A stretch of 64,000 nucleotides of DNA from JBBATK01 sp044228285 (lineage in GTDB: Bacteria; Bacteroidota; Ignavibacteria; Kapaibacteriales; NICIL-2), in assembly GCA_044228285.1 (NCBI GenBank), contig JBGAVD010000002.1, positions 1 to 64,000 of the forward strand. Direction: 5' to 3'. Position 1 is the stretch's first letter, and every line of letters begins with the position of its first letter. The notes beneath the pieces were generated by a model. The model did not search any database and was not told where the DNA came from. It worked only from the letters and a program-made list of their open reading frames with translations. Shown in pieces: positions 1-8,504 of this stretch. Made by a program: the position numbers and the translations under genes.

Positions 1-1173
1 GTGGTCGGTTTTACCAGTCTTCGGGTCTAGAATGGTGATATAGAGATCTCTGTAGCGTAGATCTATCGCGCCTCTCGTTCGGCCATTTGCGGTGGAAGTG
101 CGGTAATGTGCACCAAGGAATGTACCGTCGCTAATTTTACGGTGTTCCGACTCTCGAACAAATTGATTGAGAAGTGTCAGCTTCATCGGTCCAAGCGAAC
201 CGTCTAGAGTGTAGGCAAATGCATTGGGGGCAGACGAGAGATCAATTTTCACTTTCATGAGACCTTGGTCCATGATGTATGCTTGCGCGTCTATCTGAAT
301 GCTATGATTGGTGTCACCATCGTTGTGCAGTCCAAGCACTGTCCCGCTGAGTCGATCAAAGTGCACCTGTGCAGGGGTAGACGTTGGTGTTGAACACTCC
401 GCATAGACGAGTTGTGTGAGCGACATACGAAGACTATCAATGTGCAATGGAAAGGGTAATGCAGCTAATTGAGATGCAGGCATGTTCGTGGGCACTTTCG
501 ATTTGGCTTCAACTTTGTACTTGTGTAGACGAACGTCGAACGACTCCGCTCTCAGGTCAAGGCTCGTTGCCAGTAGACCTTTGCCATCAAGGAGTTTCGC
601 GACATGAATGCCTTGAAGGTCCAGCCTTGGTAGGAGAACTTTATATCGGCAAGCTCGAGTGAGTTGTGTGCGAAAGAACTCTGGGTCTTCCAGGCGCGGC
701 ATATAAGCCAAGTTTGCCACGTGCACGCTGGAGTCCTCGAGATCAAGATGTACGGAGTCGCAGGTAGCTATGTAGTCATTTGAACGAAAGCTAGCACTCA
801 GGTTCTGCATGCGAATGTGGGAGCGCAGCGCGACGTTCTTGCTGCTTTGCCAAATACCACTTAGCCGCAGCCAATCTACGGAGTTGATACTTCCAGCTGC
901 AACATTGAGACGAATTGAAGAGTCTGCGTTGCCATAATGTAGACCGCTGAACTCAAGTGTGCGACCAAATATGTCGCAGTGTACAGAGTCGATGTGCAGA
1001 ACCACTCCAGGGTGTTGTTCTGCATATCGGCGTTCGAGTCCCTCTTTGACATAGTTATTTACAATATAGTCGGGTGATCGAATAATGGCCGTCGCGATAC
1101 CTGCGATCACAAGCAAGAGGACAACAAAGGCAGCGAGTACCGAGTAGAGGATTTTTGTGCGTGTTCGGACCAT
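1..1173 (-). CDS. AsmA/DUF748-like membrane-anchored protein, N-terminal part (cut by window edge)
   Basis: Reading the minus strand from the ATG at 1173, the frame stays open for 391 codons and runs off the left end, so the C-terminus is missing. The protein starts with a basic stretch and one strong membrane segment (about residues 8-30), then a soluble region rich in beta-type sequence with statements such as HIDSVHCDIFGRTLEFSG. A single N-terminal anchor followed by long repetitive beta sequence is typical of AsmA-like/DUF748 proteins, which act in the periplasm in outer-membrane homeostasis and lipid transport. No catalytic motif is visible. No strong ribosome site precedes the ATG. It lies 188 bases downstream of the AI-2E family gene on the same strand. 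The family assignment is by overall architecture, not by a diagnostic motif, and could be wrong. Confidence 0.7.
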   Translation of the reverse strand, partial: MVRTRTKILYSVLAAFVVLLLVIAGIATAIIRSPDYIVNNYVKEGLERRYAEQHPGVVLHIDSVHCDIFGRTLEFSGLHYGNADSSIRLNVAAGSINSVDWLRLSGIWQSSKNVALRSHIRMQNLSASFRSNDYIATCDSVHLDLEDSSVHVANLAYMPRLEDPEFFRTQLTRACRYKVLLPRLDLQGIHVAKLLDGKGLLATSLDLRAESFDVRLHKYKVEAKSKVPTNMPASQLAALPFPLHIDSLRMSLTQLVYAECSTPTSTPAQVHFDRLSGTVLGLHNDGDTNHSIQIDAQAYIMDQGLMKVKIDLSSAPNAFAYTLDGSLGPMKLTLLNQFVRESEHRKISDGTFLGAHYRTSTANGRTRGAIDLRYRDLYITILDPKTGKTDH

Positions 1174-1361
1174 GGTGTGTGATTCTCGCAAGTGTGAATG
1201 ACATTGAAGGCAATTGATGGATGAGTTTGGGTCTTCGAAATGAGATACTGAGCTGTGCGCGATCTCTCGCCCGTGACACTGACTTCTCACGTCGACTGCC
1301 GTATGTGGCGCGCCTCCACTTCACGAATCATCTGTCCTTAAACAACTCGCCTAGTTTGTTC

Positions 1362-2465
1362 CTACAGCTCAACTGAGGAAGTTCGTTGTTTGTGAACGGA
1401 CGTCGATGGAGTATGATGAGTCTTTTCTTCTGGCGACCGCTCAAGCAGAACGCCGATCCAGCGAGTGTTGTCGCTTATTTCAAGCGCGAATTTCAGAGCC
1501 ATGGTAAGTGGGACGCAGAGCACCATTCCAATAGGACCAAGGAGATTACCCCAAAGGACCATGGAGAGAAAGACGACAAGGGTGGAGAGTCCGAGCTTCC
1601 GACCGATCAAACGTGGTTGTACAATGCTACCGAGCACGAAAGTGATGACGAGGTACCCAGTAGCAACGAGCACCGCTTTACCTGCTCCAAACTGAATGAA
1701 AGCTACTGCAACTGTAGGAACTAGTGTAATCGCACTGCCCACATTCGGGACGTAACAGAGTAGAAAGGTAAGCAAGCCTAGTATCACCGCGAAGTCGACC
1801 CCTAGCGTCCACAGCCACAAACCTATCGCCGTACCAGTTGCAAGTCCGATCAAGGTCTGATAAATCATGTACCGCTGCATCTCGCTGATAAATACACTGA
1901 ACTGCGGAAAGGCAGCTCGGGGGTTTCCAACGGCAACACGGATCTTTTGCTTGAACGTTGATGCTTCTAGAAGAATGAATGAAACTGTCAGCAGTACAAC
2001 GATGAGTATCGAGAATGCAGAACTTAAGCCGCCCATGATTGATCCCATGAGATTTGTCATTGCATCAGCGTCGATGAGCTTCATGAATGCGACATCGCTA
2101 ACAGCGATTCCCTTTGAAGAGAGTACAAGTATGAGAACCTGTATCTGTTCGTGTAGGTGAGCTTGGTATGTAGGAAGATGAGATAACATTGTGTTCGCCG
2201 ACATTCCTACAACGAGTCCAAAGCTGAGGATGGCGACTACAAGAACGAGCAACACAATGATTACCGATATACCAATCGGGACATGTCGCTTGCGCAGCCA
2301 CAGCACAGGTGGTGTGCCAAGGACGGACAGGAATACCGATATGAGAATAGGCGTGAGGACGGCATGCGCAAGGTTGATACCTGTCACGATAACAACGAGT
2401 GCAGCAGCAACAAAAAGAAAGTGCACGCCGCTTTCCATGTGGGTTAATTCTTTCATACGATTCAC
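1362..2465 (-). CDS. AI-2E family transporter (permease)
   Basis: A 367-residue integral membrane protein with about seven to eight hydrophobic segments and the PF01594 (AI-2E/UPF0118) pattern: paired N-terminal helices (residues 12-85), a soluble helical stretch (about 90-150), then a C-terminal bundle with the typical GLATGTAIGLWLW and LCYVPNVGSAITLVPT motifs. Members export autoinducer-2 or act as ion antiporters; the substrate here cannot be told. The GTG at 2465 has AAGAAAG six bases upstream; an ATG at 2456 is the alternative start. The hydrophilic tail (last 30 residues) is ordinary for the family. Confidence 0.88.
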   Translation of the reverse strand: MNRMKELTHMESGVHFLFVAAALVVIVTGINLAHAVLTPILISVFLSVLGTPPVLWLRKRHVPIGISVIIVLLVLVVAILSFGLVVGMSANTMLSHLPTYQAHLHEQIQVLILVLSSKGIAVSDVAFMKLIDADAMTNLMGSIMGGLSSAFSILIVVLLTVSFILLEASTFKQKIRVAVGNPRAAFPQFSVFISEMQRYMIYQTLIGLATGTAIGLWLWTLGVDFAVILGLLTFLLCYVPNVGSAITLVPTVAVAFIQFGAGKAVLVATGYLVITFVLGSIVQPRLIGRKLGLSTLVVFLSMVLWGNLLGPIGMVLCVPLTMALKFALEISDNTRWIGVLLERSPEEKTHHTPSTSVHKQRTSSVEL

Positions 2466-2774
2466 AGATTACTTTCTTAGTGGACTGAAAAAGTGCAGAG
2501 TAAATGCCAGTAGAGCTCACTCGGCTTATTATGCAGCGTAGTAAAGGCCTCGTCTTAGGCATACATGAACGAAAGCACTTGAGCTCTTTCAAGGCGACCA
2601 ATTGGAGAGAACGAGCTCTTTGTTCTGCGCAGGACTCTTAGGAGATAGCGCGGTACTAGAGCTGAGTACTTTGTCGTAGGACCACACTGCAGTTTCATTG
2701 TGAGCTCAAAAAAAACCTCAATCGTGGCGATTGAGGTTGCATTATCCGTCAGTGGTGGTGCAGATGAGAGTTCT
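2466..2774. other. Intergenic region with one terminator
   Basis: About 310 bases between the AI-2E gene and the small barrel gene, both on the minus strand. It holds the hairpin terminator at 2708-2738. The open frames that cross it are extensions of out-of-frame shadows of the permease gene and have no coding character. Confidence 0.6.
2708..2738 (-). terminator. Intrinsic terminator of the small barrel-protein gene
   Basis: An 11-base arm (2714-2724) pairs perfectly with 2728-2738 around a three-base loop. On the minus strand the second arm ends in a run of eight T, the classic form. It lies about 40 bases past the stop of the gene ending at 2775. Confidence 0.9.
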
Positions 2775-3269
2775 TTATGGATAGTACCGCATGCCTACGG
2801 CAAAGTCAAAGGCGCTAAATGAGCCTGGTGAGATGTTAAGAAGCGGACCGGCTTCTACAAACATTTCAAATGCTGAGTTGCGAGGAATGAAGTCAACTCC
2901 AACGACGCCGCGAAAGGCGATGCCGGATTCTCCTGAAGAGCGGCTCCAGCGATCACTCTTGTACCACCAGCCATTATGAAAGTTTCCAAATCCAAGTACT
3001 AGACCTGGTCCCGCATAGAGGTTGAACTGTGATGAGTTAAATGCATCGAAGTGCCAGAGGTAGTCAACACCAACGCGCAAAGAGCCGTAGTATGATCCGC
3101 CAACTCCAAAGGCCAGTGCTGTTGTCGAGCCAGTCCACAGCTTCGCGGTACCACCGTAGGGTTCGCCAGCAATCAAACCGAATCCAAATGTCCGTCCTTG
3201 TGGTCCGCCTGCGGCTATAAGACTTGTGCAACAGAGTATGACGAAAGTGAATGAAATGAGAGTTTTCAT
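2775..3269 (-). CDS. Small outer-membrane beta-barrel protein
   Basis: A 164-residue protein with a clear signal peptide (residues 1-19, MKTLISF start, cleavage after the LIAA stretch) followed by alternating Gly/aromatic strands that end in an aromatic residue region (GMRYYP), as in small outer-membrane barrels of about eight strands. The start at 3269 is chosen because GGAG stands seven bases upstream; the frame stays open further upstream (to 3407), but those residues would precede a good signal peptide. It is a single gene with its own terminator. The role is unknown; no enzyme motif is seen. Confidence 0.8.
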   Translation of the reverse strand: MKTLISFTFVILCCTSLIAAGGPQGRTFGFGLIAGEPYGGTAKLWTGSTTALAFGVGGSYYGSLRVGVDYLWHFDAFNSSQFNLYAGPGLVLGFGNFHNGWWYKSDRWSRSSGESGIAFRGVVGVDFIPRNSAFEMFVEAGPLLNISPGSFSAFDFAVGMRYYP

Positions 3270-3552
3270 GTAAGCTCCAAATGAGTGAGTAAAGTTGTTG
3301 TGATGTGTACGCCAAGTGTGCGCACAGAATCGATTGCCATTGTGCCTTGCGTCGAGTTGATTCGCACTCTGAGTGAGTAGAGTGTGCAATGAACCTAGCT
3401 TTACCACGAAGGGTGATTTGAAGTATTGCCTGGAATACTACACGTGGTTTTTTCTTTACTGGAGTGCATTCGATTGAGTAGACTTTAGGTCCACTATTTC
3501 TTGTCTATGCAGCTCCTAGGTGATCCTCGTTGCTTTAGCCGAGTGTACACGC

Positions 3553-3903
3553 CTAGTCCTCGTAGCCGCTTTTGATAATGGTGGAGATCATTTTGAATTG
3601 CGCATTCGCATTAAAGGAATGCGTGGCGTGCGCAGGAATTACTATTCCTTCTCCTAAGTTTAGGCGATACTGTTTGTCATTGATGAGTAGATCGGCCGAG
3701 CCATCAATGATCTGGATGTACATATCAAATGGCGAGGTTTTCGCTGCCAATTCTTCGCCTGCATCAAAGGATGAAATCGAGATGTTTCCGGTCGACTTCT
3801 TTATGATGGTTTTACTTAGCACGGCGTTCGGAACGTATTCAATGATTTCAACTATGATGTGAACTTTTGATTTTTCAATTTCACTTAGTTCGTTTGTGCC
3901 CAT
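3553..3903 (-). CDS. Cupin-fold protein lacking the first-motif histidines
   Basis: A 116-residue single-domain cupin. The second cupin motif is clear (GEGIVIPAHATHSF, about residues 85-98), and the TSPFDMYIQIIDG stretch (about 57-69) corresponds to the first. In many relatives a histidine stands just before the SPFD/APFD stretch; here it is a lysine (AAKTSPFD), and no HxH pair is present, so classical metal binding looks impaired. GGAG stands upstream of the ATG at 3903. Such small cupins are often sensors or minor isomerases; no function can be named. It is transcribed alone between two intergenic stretches. Confidence 0.85.
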   Translation of the reverse strand: MGTNELSEIEKSKVHIIVEIIEYVPNAVLSKTIIKKSTGNISISSFDAGEELAAKTSPFDMYIQIIDGSADLLINDKQYRLNLGEGIVIPAHATHSFNANAQFKMISTIIKSGYED

Positions 3904-4160
3904 GATTTACTCCGTTGTTGAGGGTGTAAGCGAGCGCTACAAAACTACAGACTGCGCGCTTGGAATGTGTTATATGTTGTGCCATAGGTCTTGTATGATT
4001 TACTGCTGGAAGCGTATGATAGCACTTCGTCGCGTCATTGTTCCAATGGGTGTTTGTGCTGACTCGGGTCTTGACCTTTTACAGAGTACAACTATTGGTC
4101 AATGTGTGCTGCGCAGAAATATCGAGTGTTAGTTGCGAAGCTCTGCGTGCAAGGCTAACG

Positions 4161-4319
4161 CTATCCTAAGGGACGACGTCCCTGAATAACGCGAAGCAGT
4201 ACCACGATGATAGCAATGACAAGGAGGATATGTACCAGATTTCCAGCATTGAACCCAAAGATGCCGATGAGCCATGCCAGAACAAGAACAACTGCGATTA
4301 GGTAAAGTAGGTTTCCCAT
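4161..4319 (-). CDS. lmo0937-family small membrane protein
   Basis: A 52-residue protein made of two hydrophobic helices (MGNLLYLIAVVLVLAWLIGI and the ILLVIAIIVVLLRVI stretch) separated by a GFNAGNLVH turn and ending in a basic GRRPLG tail. This fits the widespread lmo0937/DUF5670 family of two-helix membrane proteins, whose role is unknown and which often appear next to stress genes. The ATG at 4319 starts the conserved part; the longer open frame upstream to 4478 has no family similarity. Confidence 0.85.
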   Translation of the reverse strand: MGNLLYLIAVVLVLAWLIGIFGFNAGNLVHILLVIAIIVVLLRVIQGRRPLG

Positions 4320-4453
4320 GATGGTACTTTCAGGTGTGGAAGAAATGTTTGACTGACGTACTTGTGCTGAGGTGCAACAGGTGTATGCTTCTATGCAGAC
4401 AGCTTGTACTGTTCTCCTCATTGAAGGAGTGTTGTTGATTAGCTGCGAAACAG

Positions 4454-4481
4454 AGGGTGGACTCATAGAGTAGTCCACCCT
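4454..4481 (-). terminator. Hairpin after the OmpA/TSP3 gene
   Basis: A ten-base perfect stem (4454-4463 with 4472-4481) and eight-base loop lie 60 bases past the stop of the OmpA gene on the minus strand. The T tract is weak (CTGTTTC), so termination may be partial. It also sits about 135 bases upstream of the start of the lmo0937 gene. Confidence 0.6.
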
Positions 4482-4540
4482 TCTCTTTCATTGAGCAGTT
4501 CATAAGACCATTGCTCCTGTTCGTTGTGGAGGCAGTGAGC

Positions 4541-6631
4541 TTAACTATCGCAGGTCTTGACGACGACAACAGTGATACGTCGATTCTGCTTACGAATATC
4601 TTCGAGCGCTTCCTTCGTGACATTCTTTGGATTAGGTTCTTGGACCTTTGGCTTGCTTGTGCCATAGCCTATGGTTCCTTGAATTTTGCTCGGATTCACA
4701 CCTTGTTCGATGAGCCATTGACGAACCTTCTTTGCACGCAGATCACTCAGAACTTGGTTACGCTTTGCAGCGCCTTCGGAAGATGCGTGTCCTTCGATGT
4801 TTACCACGAGTTTGTCACATTGATTCACGTACGCAAGTAGTTTCGCAAGACTTGGTGCAGTGCCTGGTTCATCGTAGTTGAACTCATCGGTGTTGACGAT
4901 GTAGAGAATGTCGGGGAAATCTACCTTCGTTCCGATTTTGGGTCCTTCAGGACATCCGCTCTTCGGTCCATTAGCGATCCCAGCTATGTTAGGGCAGAAG
5001 TCTTCATTATCAGCGACAGAATCTCCGTCTGTATCAGCCTTCAATGGATTTGTTTTCTGACCAGGTGCAAGTGGATGCTTGCCGTGTACTTCATCGCCAT
5101 CATTCAAACCGTCACCATCGGTATCGGGCTTGAGGGCATTGGTTTTGAAAGTATTGAGTTCTTCACCGTCACTCAAACCGTCTGTGTCAGTGTCCTTCTT
5201 TGTAGGTTCTGTCTTAAACTTGGTGACTTCGTCACCGTCCGTCAACAGGTCGCCATCGCTATCGATTTGGTTTGGATTGGTATTGTACTTCTTGACTTCA
5301 TCGCCGTCATTCAAAGCATCCCCGTCGGTATCCGATTTCATAGGATTCGTAAGGTACTTTGTGACTTCGTCGCCGTCGTTCAAGCCGTCGCTGTCGCTGT
5401 CCACCTTTGATGGATTGCTCTTGTATTGATTGACTTCCAAGCCATCGGCGAGACCGTCGCCATCCGAGTCAGTTTTTGTAGGGATGGTAGTGTACGTATT
5501 GATTTCATCTCCATCCGACAAAGCATCGCCATCAGTATCTGCCTTTGTAGGTTCAGACTGATGAGTTTTCACTTCATCGCCGTCACTCAATCCGTCGCGA
5601 TCAGTATCCTTATTGAGGGCATCAGTTTTGTAACGAAGCACTTCATCGCCATCAAACAATCCGTCATCATCCGTATCTGCGAGCTTTGGATTGGTTTTAC
5701 GTGCAACTTCTTCTCCATCTTTTAAGCCATCATTGTCAGTGTCTTCGCGAGCAGGGTCTGTTCCATACTGGGCTACTTCCAAGCCGTCTGTAAGTCCGTC
5801 GCCATCTGAGTCGGCAACGAGTGGGTTGGTATGATAGCGACGAACTTCTTCGCCATCTTGCAAGCCATCTCCATCTGTATCAGGATTAAGGGGATCAGTA
5901 CCGAGTGTCTTCTCGCGTGAGTTGCTAAGTCCATCCTTATCGAGATCAGCATCACCAAAGATGTAGTAGCTGAAACCGAACATGAATGTTGCGAAGTCAT
6001 CTTTCTTTGCATCTGTTAAGCTACCGCCATTACTCAAGTTGAGATCATCGAGCCATTCTGTTGATCCAAGACGAAATGTGGCTTTGGCATTGAATACGAA
6101 GTTGTCACTCATATACATTTCCAGACCGCCACCAAAAGGATAGTAGATCGCGTTCTTTTTGTACACGCCTGCGGCGTTGTTTGGGAGTGTCTTGTTCGCA
6201 TTGTCTTGCACAGGATTGAAGTCTAGGTATCCTACACCTCCGAACACATAGGGAACGAGCGACTCGCTTGGAAAGAAGTTCCAAGAGAGCAGACCCTCAT
6301 ACGTTGATGTTCGTATGAAACTCTTCGCAGGTATCGCGCCATTGAACTTGGCATAGTAGGAGGGGTACTTTGCAATCTGTTCAGCAGTGTTGGTGTAGCG
6401 AAGTTGTCCGATTCCCATAGCTGCGTGCAGCGATAGCGAATTGATAAGATTGTAACGCGCAAATGCGTCACCACTGAACCAGAGTTGGTTGTCGGTGAAT
6501 GAACCCCAGTACTTGTTCATCCCAGCATGGAATCCGACGGCAAGTCTGCCTTGCTCGCTTTGTGCTAGCGCAGTGTGGTTAACGGAGAGCGCAACACACA
6601 GCGCAAGTATCATATTCCGTAAAAAAGTCAT
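4541..6631 (-). CDS. OmpA-family outer-membrane protein with N-terminal barrel and 14 thrombospondin type-3 repeats
   Basis: A 696-residue protein. Residues 1-24 are a signal peptide (MTFLRNMILALCVALSV, cleaved near TALAQ); about 25-225 form an outer-membrane beta barrel; about 226-543 hold 14 DxDxDG-type calcium-binding repeats spaced about 23-24 residues apart; about 570-690 is an OmpA-type peptidoglycan-binding domain with the VVNIEGHASSEGAAKRNQVLSDLRA core and terminal NRRITVVVV. It probably ties the outer membrane to the wall, with a long calcium-stiffened linker spanning the periplasm. Start 6631 has GGGAGA upstream; the longer frame to 6691 is less likely. The pattern barrel-TSP3-OmpA is common in Bacteroidota. 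Confidence 0.92.
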   Translation of the reverse strand: MTFLRNMILALCVALSVNHTALAQSEQGRLAVGFHAGMNKYWGSFTDNQLWFSGDAFARYNLINSLSLHAAMGIGQLRYTNTAEQIAKYPSYYAKFNGAIPAKSFIRTSTYEGLLSWNFFPSESLVPYVFGGVGYLDFNPVQDNANKTLPNNAAGVYKKNAIYYPFGGGLEMYMSDNFVFNAKATFRLGSTEWLDDLNLSNGGSLTDAKKDDFATFMFGFSYYIFGDADLDKDGLSNSREKTLGTDPLNPDTDGDGLQDGEEVRRYHTNPLVADSDGDGLTDGLEVAQYGTDPAREDTDNDGLKDGEEVARKTNPKLADTDDDGLFDGDEVLRYKTDALNKDTDRDGLSDGDEVKTHQSEPTKADTDGDALSDGDEINTYTTIPTKTDSDGDGLADGLEVNQYKSNPSKVDSDSDGLNDGDEVTKYLTNPMKSDTDGDALNDGDEVKKYNTNPNQIDSDGDLLTDGDEVTKFKTEPTKKDTDTDGLSDGEELNTFKTNALKPDTDGDGLNDGDEVHGKHPLAPGQKTNPLKADTDGDSVADNEDFCPNIAGIANGPKSGCPEGPKIGTKVDFPDILYIVNTDEFNYDEPGTAPSLAKLLAYVNQCDKLVVNIEGHASSEGAAKRNQVLSDLRAKKVRQWLIEQGVNPSKIQGTIGYGTSKPKVQEPNPKNVTKEALEDIRKQNRRITVVVVKTCDS
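5005..5955 (-). repeat. Tandem thrombospondin type-3 coding repeats
   Basis: About 14 copies of a roughly 69-72 base unit inside the OmpA gene, each coding a DxDGDGLxDGxEV motif. Units differ enough in the spacer (RYHTNPL, QYGTDPA, KYLTNPM and so on) to show old divergence and not recent amplification, though units ending in KADTDGD are close. The repeats leave long chance open frames on the plus strand. Confidence 0.9.
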
Positions 6632-7484
6632 AAGGTCTCCCTGATCGTGATAAGAATCCAACATAGAGGGCGTAGCTCGAGCACGGCTCACTACAGGTCT
6701 TTAACCTATCGTGAACAAAAGATGTGCTGCGATTTCATTCGTTCGGTAGCGGAAGGATTCATCCACTGAGCGTTATGCGCCTTAAGCCCGTGCGTCTCAG
6801 CAGTTTTAACATGGTTTGGATGTTCATGTCTACCGCGGCTCCAGAGCTGGTTCCAACTGCTGATTGGCTTCTGTACAAAATTGCGAATGCGGCTATGCAA
6901 TGATGTTACATAACTGCAGAGAAGTGTATCATGATTCACTCGATGAGGGTATAGGTACTTGTGAGTCGTGTGAGAATGCTGCTTGTTACGCTCTGTTGAC
7001 GCGTCTAGATCTTACTTTAAGTGCAACAACAGGTACATGCAGTAGGTCTCGATAAAAGTACAATGGCTGCTGTTGTGCCTTGAATGCAGTGGTGAGTGCT
7101 TATCGAAGCTGAGAAAGCTTGGAATAGATGCTGTGTTTGAATAAAGTAGTGTGAGTTGTCGCGACTGTTGGCAAATCCCAACATCATCGAGTGAGAGATG
7201 GTTGAGGGAGGAACTCAAGCTGTACTTGAGTTTCAGGTGCGAAATAACGAAATCGCTATTTGTAGACAAAGAATCTACTTCTTGGTTGGATATGTTCCAA
7301 CAATAGCGCGTAGCGGCCCGGTACTGCAGCAGAGCAACTCCAAGTTCTGCTCTCTCCGCGAACGGAGAAATTAGAATTGCCTGCAATCGTAGAGCAAGAG
7401 CAGGTTGCAATCGGGATGACCTGCTTTGTCATGGATGCATATACCGGACCAGTTGCTACACGCAAAAACAGTGCGCACCTTTCC
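6632..7484. other. Long intergenic region, no supported gene
   Basis: About 850 bases between the OmpA gene and the helical protein gene. Open frames on the minus strand here (for example 7012-7410) have random composition, many rare residues and no ribosome site. The only structure noted is a short perfect hairpin with a CGAA tetraloop at 7353-7368. Confidence 0.5.
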
Positions 7485-7808
7485 TCAAACTGGCATCGCC
7501 TTGAGCAAAGCCATTCTCGTCAGGTCGCGTGCCTGCACAAGTTGTCCGAGATGGGTTGAGAGTGATCCCACCACGTTATGACTCAATCCATTCTGCTTTG
7601 CTTTGTCTAACTCAAGCCCGATCTTCACATACTCACGATAGGTGTCGCGGAAATCTAGGTAGGCGTCGCGTACACTGAGGCTCAGCATCTGAAGAAGTTC
7701 ATCATTGCTGTAAAACTCAACGTCACGCACACCACTCCTGCGCGCCACTTTGTACAATACTTGAGTGAGGAACAACTCTGCCTCAAACTCTCCTGTCAGT
7801 AAAACCAT
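7485..7808 (-). CDS. Small all-helical protein of unknown function
   Basis: A 107-residue hydrophilic protein predicted helical throughout (ELFLTQVLYKVARRSG, DELLQMLSLSVRDAYLDF, VGSLSTHLGQLVQARDL), looking like a three- or four-helix bundle. No signal peptide or membrane segment is present. The ATG at 7808 has a perfect AGGAG ribosome site seven bases upstream, which is strong support in this window, where such sites are often weak. I do not recognise the family. It stands alone, with a long hairpin 50 bases upstream (7858-7890). Confidence 0.72.
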   Translation of the reverse strand: MVLLTGEFEAELFLTQVLYKVARRSGVRDVEFYSNDELLQMLSLSVRDAYLDFRDTYREYVKIGLELDKAKQNGLSHNVVGSLSTHLGQLVQARDLTRMALLKAMPV

Positions 7809-7857
7809 TGTTTCTCCTAATGAGCGATGTAGATGAAAATGACTGCTAAGCAAACGG

Positions 7858-7890
7858 CCTCAGCACAGCTGTAAAACAACTGTGCCGAGG
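7858..7890 (-). terminator. Fifteen-pair hairpin in a non-coding stretch
   Basis: The arms 7858-7872 and 7876-7890 pair over 15 positions around three bases. On the minus strand the two non-identical positions are G-U wobble pairs, while on the plus strand they are A-C mismatches. This points to an RNA made from the minus strand. It could end the transcript from the gene at 8156-8365 or be a leader structure of the gene at 7485-7808. Confidence 0.55.
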
Positions 7891-8155
7891 ATAGACTGAT
7901 CAATTCCAACGAGAGCTATAACACGTTGGTGACGAACGCAAGAACGGCGCAGCGAAACAGAAAGGACGAGACCTGATGACTCATGGCTCTACCATACAAA
8001 GGTGGAGCAAAGAAGTATGATTCCCGCGCAATTCGTTTTACTATCTCTGAGCTAGGTGTCGTGGTAGCATCAAGCACCTGCCCATAAAGTCATTGTTCCG
8101 CAATGTGACTCGGCTAACTGTATACCAACGAATCACATTAATTTTAGAAGAAACA
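7891..8155. other. Intergenic stretch with several small inverted repeats
   Basis: No gene is supported. It contains CCAACG...CGTTGG (7907-7930) and an eight-pair stem with one wobble near 7986-8008 that is best on the plus strand. Together with the hairpin at 7858-7890 this makes the stretch unusually rich in structure, but no known RNA family was recognised. Confidence 0.4.
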
Positions 8156-8365
8156 CTAGTTCTCTTCAGGATCGATATCATTTTTCATTGCGACGGCGTC
8201 GCTACCAAAAGTTGCCTCGATGCTGGTTTGCAGAAGTGGTGTTGATTCCACTACAGAGATAATAGGTGCGTATTGAAGTTCTAGTGATTCGATGTCGGCA
8301 TGAGTGTAGCTTGAGTTTGGGTTAACAGCGCCGAGCCAGAGTAGAATACAAAGAACGATATACAT
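8156..8365 (-). CDS. Small single-pass or secreted protein, unknown
   Basis: A 69-residue open frame: an N-terminal hydrophobic segment (MYIVLCILLWLGAVNP) that could be a signal peptide or anchor, then an acidic soluble tail (HADIESLELQYAPIIS, ending DIDPEEN). Composition is plausible for a real small envelope protein, but there is no clear ribosome site and no recognised family. The frame is open upstream to 8404, which adds a less likely N-terminus. The divergent gene at 8505 begins 140 bases away, so the two may share a control region. Confidence 0.45.
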   Translation of the reverse strand: MYIVLCILLWLGAVNPNSSYTHADIESLELQYAPIISVVESTPLLQTSIEATFGSDAVAMKNDIDPEEN

Positions 8366-8504
8366 GATGCTTAAAATGTAAGTGTAACAATAGATGTTTA
8401 ACACTCACAAGATTGCAGCTTGAACGAACTACGCGTGGATGACATAGGCTGTTGAAATACACGCAATTCGCTAACTTGCATACCACCTACAATATCTTCG
8501 CAAA

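Noticed and set aside
2098..2601. 167-residue minus-strand frame over the AI-2E start
   Set aside because: Overlaps the permease in another frame, cysteine-rich and without a ribosome site.
5075..5725. Long plus-strand open frames in the OmpA gene
   Set aside because: They are the antisense of the TSP3 repeat, whose regular codons leave few stops. Composition is repetitive (SSPSFKPSPS and VAVAV-like) and the true gene is on the other strand.
7012..7410. 132-residue minus-strand frame
   Set aside because: Random composition, no ribosome site, no family similarity.
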